Shown here: positions 1-8,919 of the stretch, piece after piece
Numbering within the stretch: position 1 is the first letter of the stretch
Layout of the letters: each line of letters opens with the position of its first letter
Program-made: the position numbers and the translations under genes
NCBI GenBank assembly: GCA_001953115.1
Contig: LSSL01003716.1
Span: forward strand, 1-14,248
Length of the DNA: 14,248 bases
Source: Smittium mucronatum
Taxonomy: Eukaryota > Kickxellomycota > Harpellomycetes > Harpellales > Legeriomycetaceae
Direction: 5' to 3'
Notes under the pieces: generated by a model
Seen by the model: only the letters and a program-made list of their open reading frames with translations
What the model was told of the DNA's origin: nothing
Databases searched by the model: none

Positions 1-30
1 TTTCTAGATGGTCCTCCTCTGGAATCGCTA
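1..30. repeat. left-end GC-rich fragment, possible edge of a dispersed repeat
   Basis: The first 35 or so bases are clearly richer in G and C than the AT-rich DNA that follows. They contain CCTCTGGAATCGCT (about 16-29), which closely matches CCCTGGAATTGCT near the right end of the window (about 14235-14247), in the same orientation. Two GC-rich ends sharing a core is what one expects when an assembly breaks inside copies of a repeat. The match is short, so this is suggestive only. Confidence 0.3.
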
Positions 31-1148
31 TCCTATTTCTAATATTTATTAACGAAATTATAATGTTTTAAACAAATTTAAGGAATTATATTTGATGAAA
101 ACTCCATTGAATTTATCAATTTCTAATAGCTTACAACAGTTGGACAAAATTTATACGTAATTTACCAATTGTAAAATACATCAATGAACATTTTTATTTT
201 GGCCAATTATACGACAATTTTTTTTACCGGGTAGCTTTAGTCAATTTTGATTTGGAAATTTGGTCGATTTGACTTAGCACACTGTTAAAAACAGTCGATT
301 CGGATTCAAAATAATATATTTCTATTCAATTTAGTCGATTTAATTTTAAATAGTCAAAAATAATTAGCTAGCCATTTAAATATACAATAAATTTGAGAAT
401 AATGACTTTTTCAGTTTGATAAGATTAAAACTATAATGTTTAATTTTTTCTTGTGTTATTTATGATATGATCTAAAAAAAGACTGTTTATATTATAATCA
501 TTAAAACACCAATTCAGGATAGCTTTATGAGCTTGCAAAACACTCGCTGTTAATAGTTTATTTTACTCATTTTTGCATACTTAGCTCTTTTACTGTTATA
601 GTTATTATTACTTTATTTTTGGATGTGATTTAATAATTGGAATATGGAATTTCTATTTTTTATCATTATGGAGTTTTAGTTTTTAAACAGTATGAAGAGT
701 AGATTTTCGATGTTTTTATTGATACAATCGATGCTTGTTTTAATCTAACATCACATATAATTTTATCACCGATTTAATCATATTTTTCTACAAATCTTTA
801 TAACCTATTCCGAAATGAAACCCGTTTTTTTCGAGTTTGATCTCACTTTTTATAAACTACAATTCACTTTTATCGGAATTGATTGTAATTTTTTGGTATT
901 GATTTTAACCCTTTTTTTTTGATATAAATGCACGACTCCAATTGAAATTTGCTTTTTTTGTATTTATTTAAATTTTCTGAATTTGGCAGTGAAAATTTGT
1001 AGATTATTGTTGATTTTACAGGTTGATTTTATTTATTTTTAAAAAGCTTGTATCAACTTTCATTAAAGTTAAAATATAATCTCCGAAAAAAAAAAAAAAG
1101 AATAAATTTTGTAAATATAAAATCTAATTACTGTTCTAGAAATAAAAA
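31..1148. other. AT-rich intergenic DNA, 3' flank of PET127
   Basis: No gene is visible here on either strand; the open frames are very short and interrupted. The stretch is dominated by A and T runs, including an uninterrupted run of about 14 A at 1086-1099. The only pattern I see is a spaced motif GTCGATT, present three times between about 262 and 341 with related variants around it. The segment next to PET127 should hold that gene's 3' untranslated region and its polyadenylation site. Confidence 0.5.
1028..1037 (-). terminator. candidate polyadenylation signal for PET127
   Basis: Read on the minus strand, this is two overlapping AATAAA hexamers (AATAAATAAA) about 110 bases beyond the PET127 stop codon. 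That is a plausible place for a 3'-end signal. In DNA this AT-rich such a match can arise by chance, so support is modest. Confidence 0.3.
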
Positions 1149-3968
1149 TCATTTTTCAGGTGTAACATATAGTTGAGAACCGGATTTACTGATTCTTCGA
1201 AGTAATTTTATGAAAGGGTTGGAGTTATTTTTTGATCTTCCTCGACTAAAATAGGTCCTTTGCCAATTACGGAATTGTTTATAGACTTCGCGAGGTTGGG
1301 ACATATGAACTTCAGTAATGCTCCAGCTTATATGTACTTTGTCAGAATTTGAGTTTAGAATGTAACCTCCATCGAATAATATATCATTAATGTATACTCT
1401 AGTCTTTATGCTGTATTTATGGATTTCAGACAATGGATCGATTTCATACTCGGATTCGGTTAAAATAGAGTCTAAATTTTGCTTTTCAGAAGAGCTAGAT
1501 TCATCGGAAGTAGTTTCGGAGATATCTTGAGAAGGTTTTGAATCTGACAATTCTTCATTGGGTTCTGAATTTGAAAACTCGGGGTCTTCATTAGGTTTAC
1601 TATTTAAAATCTCAACCCATAGGGTTAAATCTCCAGAATTCTGATTTGCCGAGAAAGTCAATAAATAATCCTATTTTGAGCAATGGAAAAGATACAAGAA
1701 TAGGTTAACTTATTATGTTGGATAAAAAAAAAGTTTGATAAATATAAAAGAGGGTTGAAAGTGCTGAATAAGAAAAGATGTAAAAATGGAGTGAGTGTAT
1801 GTTTTTAAATTTATGTCAAACAAAAAATTGGGGTTAAAGGTAAATTGCCATTGGCTAACCTTGTCGGGGAAATTTTCGGTCACGAAGTTGAGAATGTTGT
1901 TGTACAGAACCAAGATAGAATTAAAGCTGAAATTGCCGGTGATGGTGTTACCAAATAATCTTTTGTCCATATCTTTGGTAGATATGTACTGGAAACCGTG
2001 GATTGTAGCTGTATTATGGTATGCAACAAACACACCATCCATATGGCCAATTCGGGTTTGGAAATTATATTTTAAAAAGGCTGATCTTATTAAATCATAA
2101 TATTCACGTTCGAATGATTGTAGTAATCCAAGGTCCTTGACTATTTGATATCCTCGAGTTTCCTATATTAAATAAATATATGAGACTCATACATCAATTA
2201 AAAGATAGTATAAAAGTAAAGGAAACTAGAGATGTTAGTAGAAAGTAAAAAAAGATAAAATGGAGTAATTTACCTTATAATTTTCAATATCTAGTCTGAT
2301 AGCAACAACAGCTCTGGTCTTTAAATCAAATGTCGATTTTTTTAATCTGGGATCTCGGCAATCAAGTTGGGATCTCAGCAAGAAATCATTGAAAGTGCTA
2401 TAAATATATGACTCTTCAGTATTATCAGAAGGTTCGACAAGACTTGCTTTGATGAACTTTTCGTATTCATCCTGCTCAGAAACCAACATTTTCTCCATAG
2501 ACTTACCCTATTTTTCAAATTTTAAAAAAGATTGGGTTGAGCCAAAGTGTAAAATAAGGATGTGTAAAACAAATAATAGTAATTATAAATTGTGGTTTAA
2601 AAGAAAAGTAAATAAATTTTGAATCAAGTAATGAGAACTTACCAGTGACATTAAAATATTTCCAGTATCAAAGGATTTATCAGCATCTACAGAGTAAATG
2701 TTATCTCTGCGAGTAAGTCTTATGCTAGCGGGGAATCTAGAAGCTCGAGTGAACTTTTTTGGTTCATTAATAAACTCGTCAGAAAAATTATGAGTATCGG
2801 CGCTTTTGAAATTTGATATTAAGAAATATAGTTGGGACATGACAGCTGTCATGGAAGATGTAGAACCAACGTATTTCTTTTTGAATGAAGAGGCGTAGTC
2901 GTGGAGTGCAATATCCTGAGACGGTCTGATGAATGGGGTTAGTTTAGAATAATCAAAATCTTCGGGTTGAGTAATAGTGTTTAGAAATTGGGGGTAACTG
3001 TAAACGCCAGTTTTTGGATCTTTCAAAAAATGGTAGCCAGGTTTGAATAAGATTTCGTCAAGACCATGTGCCAATTTAGGAACCCGTTCAATACTATCAG
3101 AATTGATACCTGAATTGAAAAAAACCAGTTAAAGTTTAAAAAAATTAAATGAATGAAATGATAATGAAAAAAAGCTACTTTTTAGTTTGTGTCTTTTAAT
3201 GTCCATAGGAACCCACTTTAAAGGAGTCTTATAACTGCTGTGTTTGCGATTACTTTCGGGGGAAGTTTTAATAGAAACTGAGTGAGAATTAGCATTTTTT
3301 TGACTATCAAGATTGAACTCTGAGGGGTTTCCAGCTGAACGTGACAAAATTTGAGCGGTTTCAGAGATATTAGAGGAAGCTTGAAGTGAGTTTGAAGAGT
3401 CTAGAGCGTTAAGAAACACATTAGAGTTAACAAAGGGATCAGAAGAAATTTCAGTGTTTGATTGGGAGACAGATTTTTCGCTACTTTTAAAAGAAGATTT
3501 TTTATTGGGGTCGATTGAAGATGATTTAACTACGCGGATAACGGATTTATTGACGATTTTTAATTTAGATGTAGGATTATTGGACACGACAAGAACTTTA
3601 GTGGATTTTCGTGCTCCTTTAGAACTTTTTATGGGATTAGTTTTTTTCTTTAGAGCCTTTGGGGTGCTTTTTAAAGGATTTTTAGTAGAAACAAGAACTT
3701 TTTTATTCCGTTTTGGAGGTCTTTTGGGTTTAGATTTCAAAATCTCTACCGATGAAGTGCTGGAAATATATTGAGTATAAGGAATTGGAACGAGGATCTG
3801 ATTTGTAAGTTTGGGGGTGAATTTATTGATATTTTCAGTTAATTCTGATTTGTACCTCGACAGTAAAACAATTGGTTTGGCTGTTTTCAAATTGGATCTT
3901 GGAAACTCATTATTTGTTCTAGTAATTTTTACGTGAAATCTTCTAGATAAATATTTAATGAAACTCAT
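1149..3968 (-). CDS. PET127: Pet127-family mitochondrial RNA-processing nuclease, 5 exons, 771 aa
   Basis: Exons on the minus strand are 3968-3179, 3109-2643, 2507-2274, 2162-1860 and 1670-1149; they join in frame (2316 bases with stop). Pet127 is a mitochondrial 5'-to-3' exoribonuclease of the PD-(D/E)XK superfamily that trims 5' ends of mitochondrial transcripts. Visible here: a basic presequence (MSFIKYLSRRFHVKITR), a lysine-rich linker at about 78-124, then the family core at about 272-600 with LAHGLD (276-281), KYVGSTSSMT, VDADK (404-408), RSQLD (D468), FDLKTRAV (D480, K482), HMDGVFVAYHNT and FGFQYIS-like HGFQYIS. D468 with D480-x-K482 fits the nuclease active site. The C-terminal RRISKSG tail is also typical. 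Yeast Pet127 is about 800 residues. I chose the ATG at 3968 because the frame upstream has no ATG before its stop at 4020-4022 and a TATA-like box lies about 50 bases upstream. No break is seen. Family assignment is from remembered motifs, but many agree. Confidence 0.91.
1671..1859 (-). other. PET127 intron 4, 189 bases, phase 0, weak donor
   Basis: The donor is AAG|GTTAGC and the acceptor CTCAAAATAG, with TTAAC as a possible branch site. It is the longest intron and has a non-consensus donor, and the exon 4 frame stays open for another 48 codons past it. I prefer this donor because it gives FPDK|DYLLTF, in frame with exon 5. The only other GT before the stop, GTTTGA near 1820, would put a stop codon five codons into exon 5. 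Confidence 0.7.
2163..2273 (-). other. PET127 intron 3, 111 bases, phase 0
   Basis: The donor is AAG|GTAAAT and the acceptor TTTAATATAG. A TTTTAATTGAT branch-like site lies upstream of the acceptor. Exon 3 ends DIENYK and exon 4 opens ETRGYQIVKDLG, leading into the conserved SFEREYYDLIRSAFLKY block. That block lies before the first ATG of exon 4, so a simple ORF reading of the exon misses it. Confidence 0.87.
2508..2642 (-). other. PET127 intron 2, 135 bases, phase 0
   Basis: It has the strongest donor in the window, CTG|GTAAGT, and the acceptor AAAAATAG. The joined protein reads NILMSL|GKSMEKML, which is continuous with the family pattern. The codon before the junction is CTG at a conserved leucine, informative for the genetic code. 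Confidence 0.88.
3110..3178 (-). other. PET127 intron 1, 69 bases, phase 1
   Basis: The donor is AAA|GTAGCT and the acceptor TTCAATTCAG. A branch-like TTTAAC lies about 20 bases before the acceptor. Splicing joins K263 to a split serine codon and continues into SINSDSIERVPKLAHGLD, restoring the first conserved block of the family. Reading through instead hits a stop within 16 codons. Confidence 0.85.
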
Positions 3969-4015
3969 ATCGGAAATTCTGCTAAGCGGTGCGGTAGTTA
4001 TATTTGTGTATTTCA

Positions 4016-4030
4016 CTATTTAAATATAGA
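4016..4030 (-). promoter_or_regulatory. TATA-like element of PET127
   Basis: On the minus strand the sequence TCTATATTTAAATAG lies about 50 to 60 bases upstream of the ATG at 3968. Initiation about 30 bases downstream would leave a leader of roughly 20 bases. This supports the ATG at 3968 as the true start, but TATA-like strings are common in such AT-rich DNA. Confidence 0.35.
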
Positions 4031-5257
4031 ATGATTAATAATTTGATTCAATGTAAATTATCGGGGTAGGAAGTGCAAGCATTTAGCAAGTATGTTAAAG
4101 GGGAGAAGTGGAAAAGTGTTGTGAACAATGAAAATCCCAGATAATATTACTCTTGAATTATAGGAAAAAAAGAATAACAAACTCGATTGATGGACAATAA
4201 AATTTTAATTTGGGGATTAAAAAAAAAAAAAATTATAAGATTCAAAGTTAGATTATTTTGATATTAGAGGCTGATTTTTTTTTTCTAATAATTTTTTGAG
4301 AGGAAATTCGTGGCAATAAATTTATTTTTTAGTCAAAATAGGTCTTGGTATTGCTCTGTCCAATTAACTCTATTTTCTTTTATCATGTGAACTTTATAGC
4401 ATTTTTATTGGATTTAGTTATGAAAATTCAAGAAAGATTTTCCTATTAGATCTATGTTGGGGCCAATAGGAGATCTGTAATATTTTGGCATTTGGAGCTG
4501 AATCGAATAATAACGCAAATGGCTTTTATCGTTGGGATATTTAAGTACTTGTATCACGGAATAGTTTGTTAAGATTGGGATATTATAAGGGAGAGAACAG
4601 AGGGAATGTTGGATTAAGTTTGCTGCAAATTTCAAAATTGTACGAGTGGTTACAAAAGTTAAAAATTCGCAAAAAAATACAGGATTAAATTTCTTGTAAA
4701 AAATGCGAATACCATTTGATGAAATTTACAACGAGAAAACTCTTCTTTTTTGCATGAAATCGTCACTTTGAAACATAGGAAAATCTAAGTGGGGGCCGCA
4801 CATGATATTAAATACATTTCTTTTCATATATGACGAAAAACGCTATCGACTACTACTTAAATTACATCTTTTTTGGGTTGATCTTGGGGGTTGTCGATCC
4901 CGAAATTATTATTTTTAAAAAACGAGAAATTTTTTTGTCAAGAAATATTTATTGTATTAATTGTGTTTTTTGGTAAGAAAAAAAAAGCATTTTTATGGAT
5001 CACGAATTTTTATAATCTCGTGAGAAAGAATTCCATAAATAGGGAATGTGAAAGTGTTGAATATATATTAAAGTATGAAAATTTGGATATGCGATAAAAA
5101 TATGATTATTAAAATTATTTTTTATGCAAAGAACCCCTTGTTCTGTTTTACAACTGTGAAATGCAAGATAATGCTGTAATTAGAAGAGGTAGAGAAATAT
5201 TTTATACTGTTGATGAGAAGGAGGGGATATGAGGGGATGCATTAACTAAAAAAGAAC
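4031..5257. other. intergenic DNA between PET127 and the secreted-protein gene
   Basis: I see no supported gene. The interval should hold the PET127 promoter on its left and the 3' untranslated region of the upstream gene on its right. A 73-codon open frame on the minus strand (4635-4414) begins with a TTG rather than ATG and has no recognisable motif. A stretch of A residues at about 4220-4233 and several T runs are the main local features. Confidence 0.45.
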
Positions 5258-8200
5258 CTAAAACTCCATTACAACAGTTGCTCGTTTATTTGGGATTGCT
5301 TGACGCCGTGCGATAAGTCTCGATGAGTATTTAAGGTATGGGGGTCTAAACGTTGGCTTATTGGCTGTTTTTTCCGACTTGCTGGGTATGGTAGGAGAAA
5401 CGATTGTTGTGGTTGGTTCCTGTTTCAATGTAGCTGTGGAAGACCTAGCAGAAAGCTTGGTCTTAATGCTACCAGAAAAAATGCTCTTAGTTTTGATTGA
5501 AATGATCTTTGGTGTAATCAATGACTTTTTTACTGTTTTCGGTTGAGAATTATGGGGTTTAGAAATGGTTGAGCTTTTAGCGGAGAGTGTGGATGTCGTT
5601 GCGATTTCTGGTGTAGTAGTAACAGTGATTGGTGTGTTTTTGCGAACGTTTAAAAACAGGTTCGGGAACTGTTTGATCCCAAGCTTAATTTTTTTCACAA
5701 AATTGTTGAGTGAATTCGCAAACCCAACTGATGTGAACGTAGTGGCCCACCCGGAACTTTTTTTCGAGCTAGGACCTGTTTCACCTGGCTGATCATTCCC
5801 ACTGGTTGGTTCTTGTTCACTGGTACTGGTACTGGTAGTTGGTTGCATATCAGTTCCTATATATCCAGTATTGGATGTGTTGCTAGAAAGTTCAGATGTT
5901 GGTGATTCTAAAAGTGAGTTTCCATTCGTTTCGGTTTCAGATGCAGGTCCAGGTTCAGGCTCGGTTTGTTTTTCGGACTCTTTTGTTTCTGCTGCAGTCT
6001 GGATTGGTACATCTAAAATCGGAGATGATGAAGATGATGGATACATCGAGTTACTAGTTTGAGTCTGGTCGGAATTAGATATCGATGCTATATCTAAATG
6101 ATTCGTTCTTGCTTCCATGTTATTTAGTCCTCGGGGTCCGCCGACGCGGCGTTTATGGGATGAATGTGAAAGATTGTTGGTTTCGTAACTTTGAAGAGTT
6201 CCTGGCATGGACTGGCTTATTAAAGTTCCGCTTATGGTCGACCTAGAGTTGAAATCACTATAACTATGGGTTAGTATATTTATTTTACTGTGAGAAAGGT
6301 TTGATTTATTGCTAGTAGTTTTTTTAGAGGATTTTAGGTTAAAAGTTGTCATAGAAGGAAGAGAAGAGATTGATGGCTTGAGCTGAGCTGATTTTTTTAT
6401 TAGTGAGCGTGGCACAGGTGTGATTTTATTAAATAAGAGACTCGAACTAGCCGGTTTGAATTCCCCAATTCCAGGAGAAGCATTCACCATCCTGAATTTG
6501 GTGGCGAGTTTACCCGCCCTTGACCAAACTGGCATTTGGGAAGAGGTTGAGGTAGAAATAATACCAAATTTACTAGTAGTGACAGCGTTAGTGTTAGTAG
6601 TCGTCAGAATCGATGTTTTTTTGGTGGTCTGATGCAGATTATCGGTAGTTAGTATCTTTTTTTGGGTGAAGGGCTTGGTTTCGTTGGAGCTCGCGAATGG
6701 AGCATTTGGTTTGTATGAGTTAGTATCATTTGGAAGAACCTTGTTGCTCAATGGTGAGCTAAGTGTGCTTGAAAAGCTTTTAGACTCTTTAAATGCAGGC
6801 GTAGTTGCAATTCTGTGGGAATTTACCGATGAAATATGTGCTTTTTTTCTAGAAAAAGGTTTAGGTGCGGATGAACTTTTGGATGGATATGGTGATACGT
6901 GGGTGGTGTAAGAAATCTCGTTATTCAAAGTAGCTATAAATGAATCGGTGGTGGAAATTCCGATGCCACTACTTTTAGTACTTGATGTATTTGTCTGTTT
7001 ATGGCCCAGAGTTTCCTTAGGTTTTGATGAATAGGCCCGAGTACCAGTGCTTGATGTAACCACCGTATTTTTTAGGGTAAAAGATGTAATGGGTTGTTTT
7101 TTTGCTGTTTTTTGCTGTACAACCCGTCTATTATTTGAGGATGAATTGAGAGCTTCACCCTGTATTTGTTCATTTAAAAGATCTGAATCTAAAATTTTGA
7201 AGTTATCTGAAAGCTCTGAATTAGTGATAAGGCTATTAGTACTCGTAGATGATGGGTTTATTTTGGATATCAATGAAGGCGGTATTATTTTAGTTGAGGA
7301 TTTAATTACTGAGTCTGCTTTGTTGTTCTGTAAAGGAATTGGTGGTGGTTTGGATGTTATTTTTGGAACTAATAGTGATCTAGTGCGACTCTTTATGGGT
7401 TTATTTTCAACCCCTTCTTTTGGATTTATTAACAATTTTGCGATAGCTGGAATAGGGATAGTAGAACTGGGTGAGATTGGAGTTTTTGTGCTGGTACTCA
7501 TGGATAGTGATATGGTTTGGGAGCGGGATAGCAGCTGTTTCGGGCGGTTTGGGTTTATTTTGGCAAAAAGTAGTTGTGCAGTTTTGGAAGTGTTGGGCTG
7601 GTTAATGGAACTTGGTTTGGTACTACTAGAAGGCTCCAAAAGGCTAGTATTAATGATTTGGAACTCTTTTGGTGATTTTCTAGCAAGTTTTGGATGCAAT
7701 TTAATGGGATTTGTAGAAACTGGGCTCATTGAATATATAGAGGTGGGCGAAGGTTTTGGGGGAGGTGATCCTCTCGAAAGTGGATTTCGAGCAGACTGGC
7801 TGCTATGGGGGGAATGAGAATTGCTCATCTGAATGACGGAAGACCAGTTTTTGGGAGATAAATCTCTAATATTCTTTTGGGAAAGGGATCCATTTGCAGG
7901 GGACACTTTCGAATTAGACCTTTTTATCTTTGTACCGTTAAAAGATACTTTTATTCTCGATATCATAAAATCCTTGCGCGAGTTTTTTATTTTGTTGATG
8001 ATAGATTTTGGGATGTTTTTTATTTGGCGGGGATTCCGATTGAGCACAGGTCCTGGGAACACTAAAGGTTGGGATCCTGCAGGAGTAGATTTGGTAGTAA
8101 CATTTACGGTATTTTTGCTAATACTGATGTTATTGCGGCTATAACATTTGACATCGACGTACCTGATTTTAAAGTTACTTGTTGGCGAATAGAACATTAT

Positions 8201-8842
8201 ATAGTTGGGAGCAGAAGATGGGTTGTGGCTGGTTCTTTTAACGAGGAAATTGGCGCGGCCAGGGTCGATATCGTAGTTTCCTTTCCCTAATCCTTCGAGT
8301 CCGTACCGGTCACGGTACGCGAACAGCAGGTAGTAGGTGTCGATATGCAGGTTGGAAGATGGACCGCTAGCTGCGAAGGGACCAAAGGATTCGTTGCTGT
8401 AAATTCCGCTCGGATTCTTTGGGCCCCGTTCGGTTCCAGCACCGAATACGTACTCGGTGTAGTTCCCTGAAAAGTCAGGACGATCGGAAACGACGAGCCG
8501 CAGGTCGTTTGCGGATGAGGCATAAAATCCGATTTTGAGCGTATCGCCGAGTTTGCATATTGGGGAAATATCGTTCCACCTTGAATTTTTTGTTCTTGGG
8601 GGTATTGGGTAAGCGGGACCCCTTCTCAATGACTTGTTTTCTGGTTGAGTTGGGATTAAAGTTGGGATAGCTGTAGGCGCCAGGTCATTGTCTTGGTTCA
8701 GATCAAACCTTGTTTCTAGAGCCCCTCCTTTTTCTATAATCTTCGATTCTTTGGTTTTAGTTTGAGGTATCAACGAACCACTAGTTGAAAACCCGCTCAC
8801 GAATATAATCAGGATAATAGATTTACAGTTTAAAATATACAT
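5258..8842 (-). CDS. large secreted Ser/Thr-rich protein with a two-cysteine N-terminal domain, 1194 aa
   Basis: I do not recognise the family. The single exon runs from ATG at 8842 to TAG at 5260-5258. Residues 1-23 form a signal peptide (MYILNC then a hydrophobic stretch). A dibasic RR at 73-74 could end a propeptide. Residues about 88-235 look like a folded, strand-rich domain, with KLGDTLKIGFYASS, LRLVVSDRPDFSG, YYLLFAYRDRYG and FKIRYVDVKCY. C96 and C233 bracket it and are the only cysteines after the signal peptide, so they may pair. Residues about 240-1194 are low-complexity, rich in Ser, Thr, Lys, Pro and Asn, with more than ten N-glycosylation sequons, an acidic EPEPGP stretch near 955 and a hydrophobic-basic patch at about 1032-1070. 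No C-terminal hydrophobic tail exists, so no GPI anchor is expected. The architecture suggests a wall or surface glycoprotein; a Kre9/Knh1-like fold is possible but unsupported by motifs. DNA coding the N-terminal domain is far richer in G+C than the rest. Confidence 0.85.
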   Translation of the reverse strand: MYILNCKSIILIIFVSGFSTSGSLIPQTKTKESKIIEKGGALETRFDLNQDNDLAPTAIPTLIPTQPENKSLRRGPAYPIPPRTKNSRWNDISPICKLGDTLKIGFYASSANDLRLVVSDRPDFSGNYTEYVFGAGTERGPKNPSGIYSNESFGPFAASGPSSNLHIDTYYLLFAYRDRYGLEGLGKGNYDIDPGRANFLVKRTSHNPSSAPNYIMFYSPTSNFKIRYVDVKCYSRNNISISKNTVNVTTKSTPAGSQPLVFPGPVLNRNPRQIKNIPKSIINKIKNSRKDFMISRIKVSFNGTKIKRSNSKVSPANGSLSQKNIRDLSPKNWSSVIQMSNSHSPHSSQSARNPLSRGSPPPKPSPTSIYSMSPVSTNPIKLHPKLARKSPKEFQIINTSLLEPSSSTKPSSINQPNTSKTAQLLFAKINPNRPKQLLSRSQTISLSMSTSTKTPISPSSTIPIPAIAKLLINPKEGVENKPIKSRTRSLLVPKITSKPPPIPLQNNKADSVIKSSTKIIPPSLISKINPSSTSTNSLITNSELSDNFKILDSDLLNEQIQGEALNSSSNNRRVVQQKTAKKQPITSFTLKNTVVTSSTGTRAYSSKPKETLGHKQTNTSSTKSSGIGISTTDSFIATLNNEISYTTHVSPYPSKSSSAPKPFSRKKAHISSVNSHRIATTPAFKESKSFSSTLSSPLSNKVLPNDTNSYKPNAPFASSNETKPFTQKKILTTDNLHQTTKKTSILTTTNTNAVTTSKFGIISTSTSSQMPVWSRAGKLATKFRMVNASPGIGEFKPASSSLLFNKITPVPRSLIKKSAQLKPSISSLPSMTTFNLKSSKKTTSNKSNLSHSKINILTHSYSDFNSRSTISGTLISQSMPGTLQSYETNNLSHSSHKRRVGGPRGLNNMEARTNHLDIASISNSDQTQTSNSMYPSSSSSPILDVPIQTAAETKESEKQTEPEPGPASETETNGNSLLESPTSELSSNTSNTGYIGTDMQPTTSTSTSEQEPTSGNDQPGETGPSSKKSSGWATTFTSVGFANSLNNFVKKIKLGIKQFPNLFLNVRKNTPITVTTTPEIATTSTLSAKSSTISKPHNSQPKTVKKSLITPKIISIKTKSIFSGSIKTKLSARSSTATLKQEPTTTIVSPTIPSKSEKTANKPTFRPPYLKYSSRLIARRQAIPNKRATVVMEF
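5819..5836. repeat. ACTGGT hexanucleotide repeated three times inside the secreted-protein CDS
   Basis: Three perfect tandem copies of ACTGGT encode Thr-Ser three times on the minus strand. This is a candidate length-variable site within the low-complexity tail, since it can expand or contract by two residues without shifting the frame. Confidence 0.6.
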
Positions 8843-8911
8843 GTTTATTTATTATATAGATGGTGTTTCTTGATACATTTGATATTTTACAAATTAATAC
8901 TTTTCCAAAAA

Positions 8912-8919
8912 TATATATA
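8912..8919 (-). promoter_or_regulatory. TATA box of the secreted-protein gene
   Basis: TATATATA lies about 70 to 77 bases upstream of the ATG at 8842, flanked by GGTTA before it and ATTTTTGG after it on the minus strand. With initiation about 30 bases downstream, the leader would be about 40 bases. This is the clearest TATA element near any start in the window, although no experiment is implied. Confidence 0.45.

Noticed and set aside
1795..2100. 101-codon plus-strand frame
   Set aside because: It is antisense to PET127 exon 4 and intron 4, where the minus-strand reading carries conserved family motifs.
3454..3774. 106-codon plus-strand frame
   Set aside because: It is antisense to the lysine- and serine-rich part of PET127 exon 1 and mirrors its codons (Phe/Leu-rich).
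3969..4016. Upstream extension of PET127 to position 4016
   Set aside because: The codon at 4016 is GTG and a stop lies just upstream. A eukaryotic gene should start at the ATG at 3968, which opens a good presequence. An extra upstream exon is possible but unsupported.
4414..4635. 73-codon minus-strand frame between PET127 and the secreted-protein gene
   Set aside because: Its start is TTG, the first ATG is deep inside, and no motif is recognised. An acceptor-like TTTGCAG precedes it, so a terminal exon is not excluded, but no upstream exon was found.
7047..7817. 256-codon plus-strand open frame opposite the secreted-protein gene
   Set aside because: It lies wholly antisense to a longer frame with a signal peptide, and its sequence is the mirror of Ser/Thr-rich codons. 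The other plus-strand frames between 5361 and 8290 are the same kind of shadow.
8287..8523. 78-codon minus-strand frame within the secreted-protein gene
   Set aside because: It overlaps the conserved-looking N-terminal domain in another frame on the same strand and owes its openness to the high local G+C.
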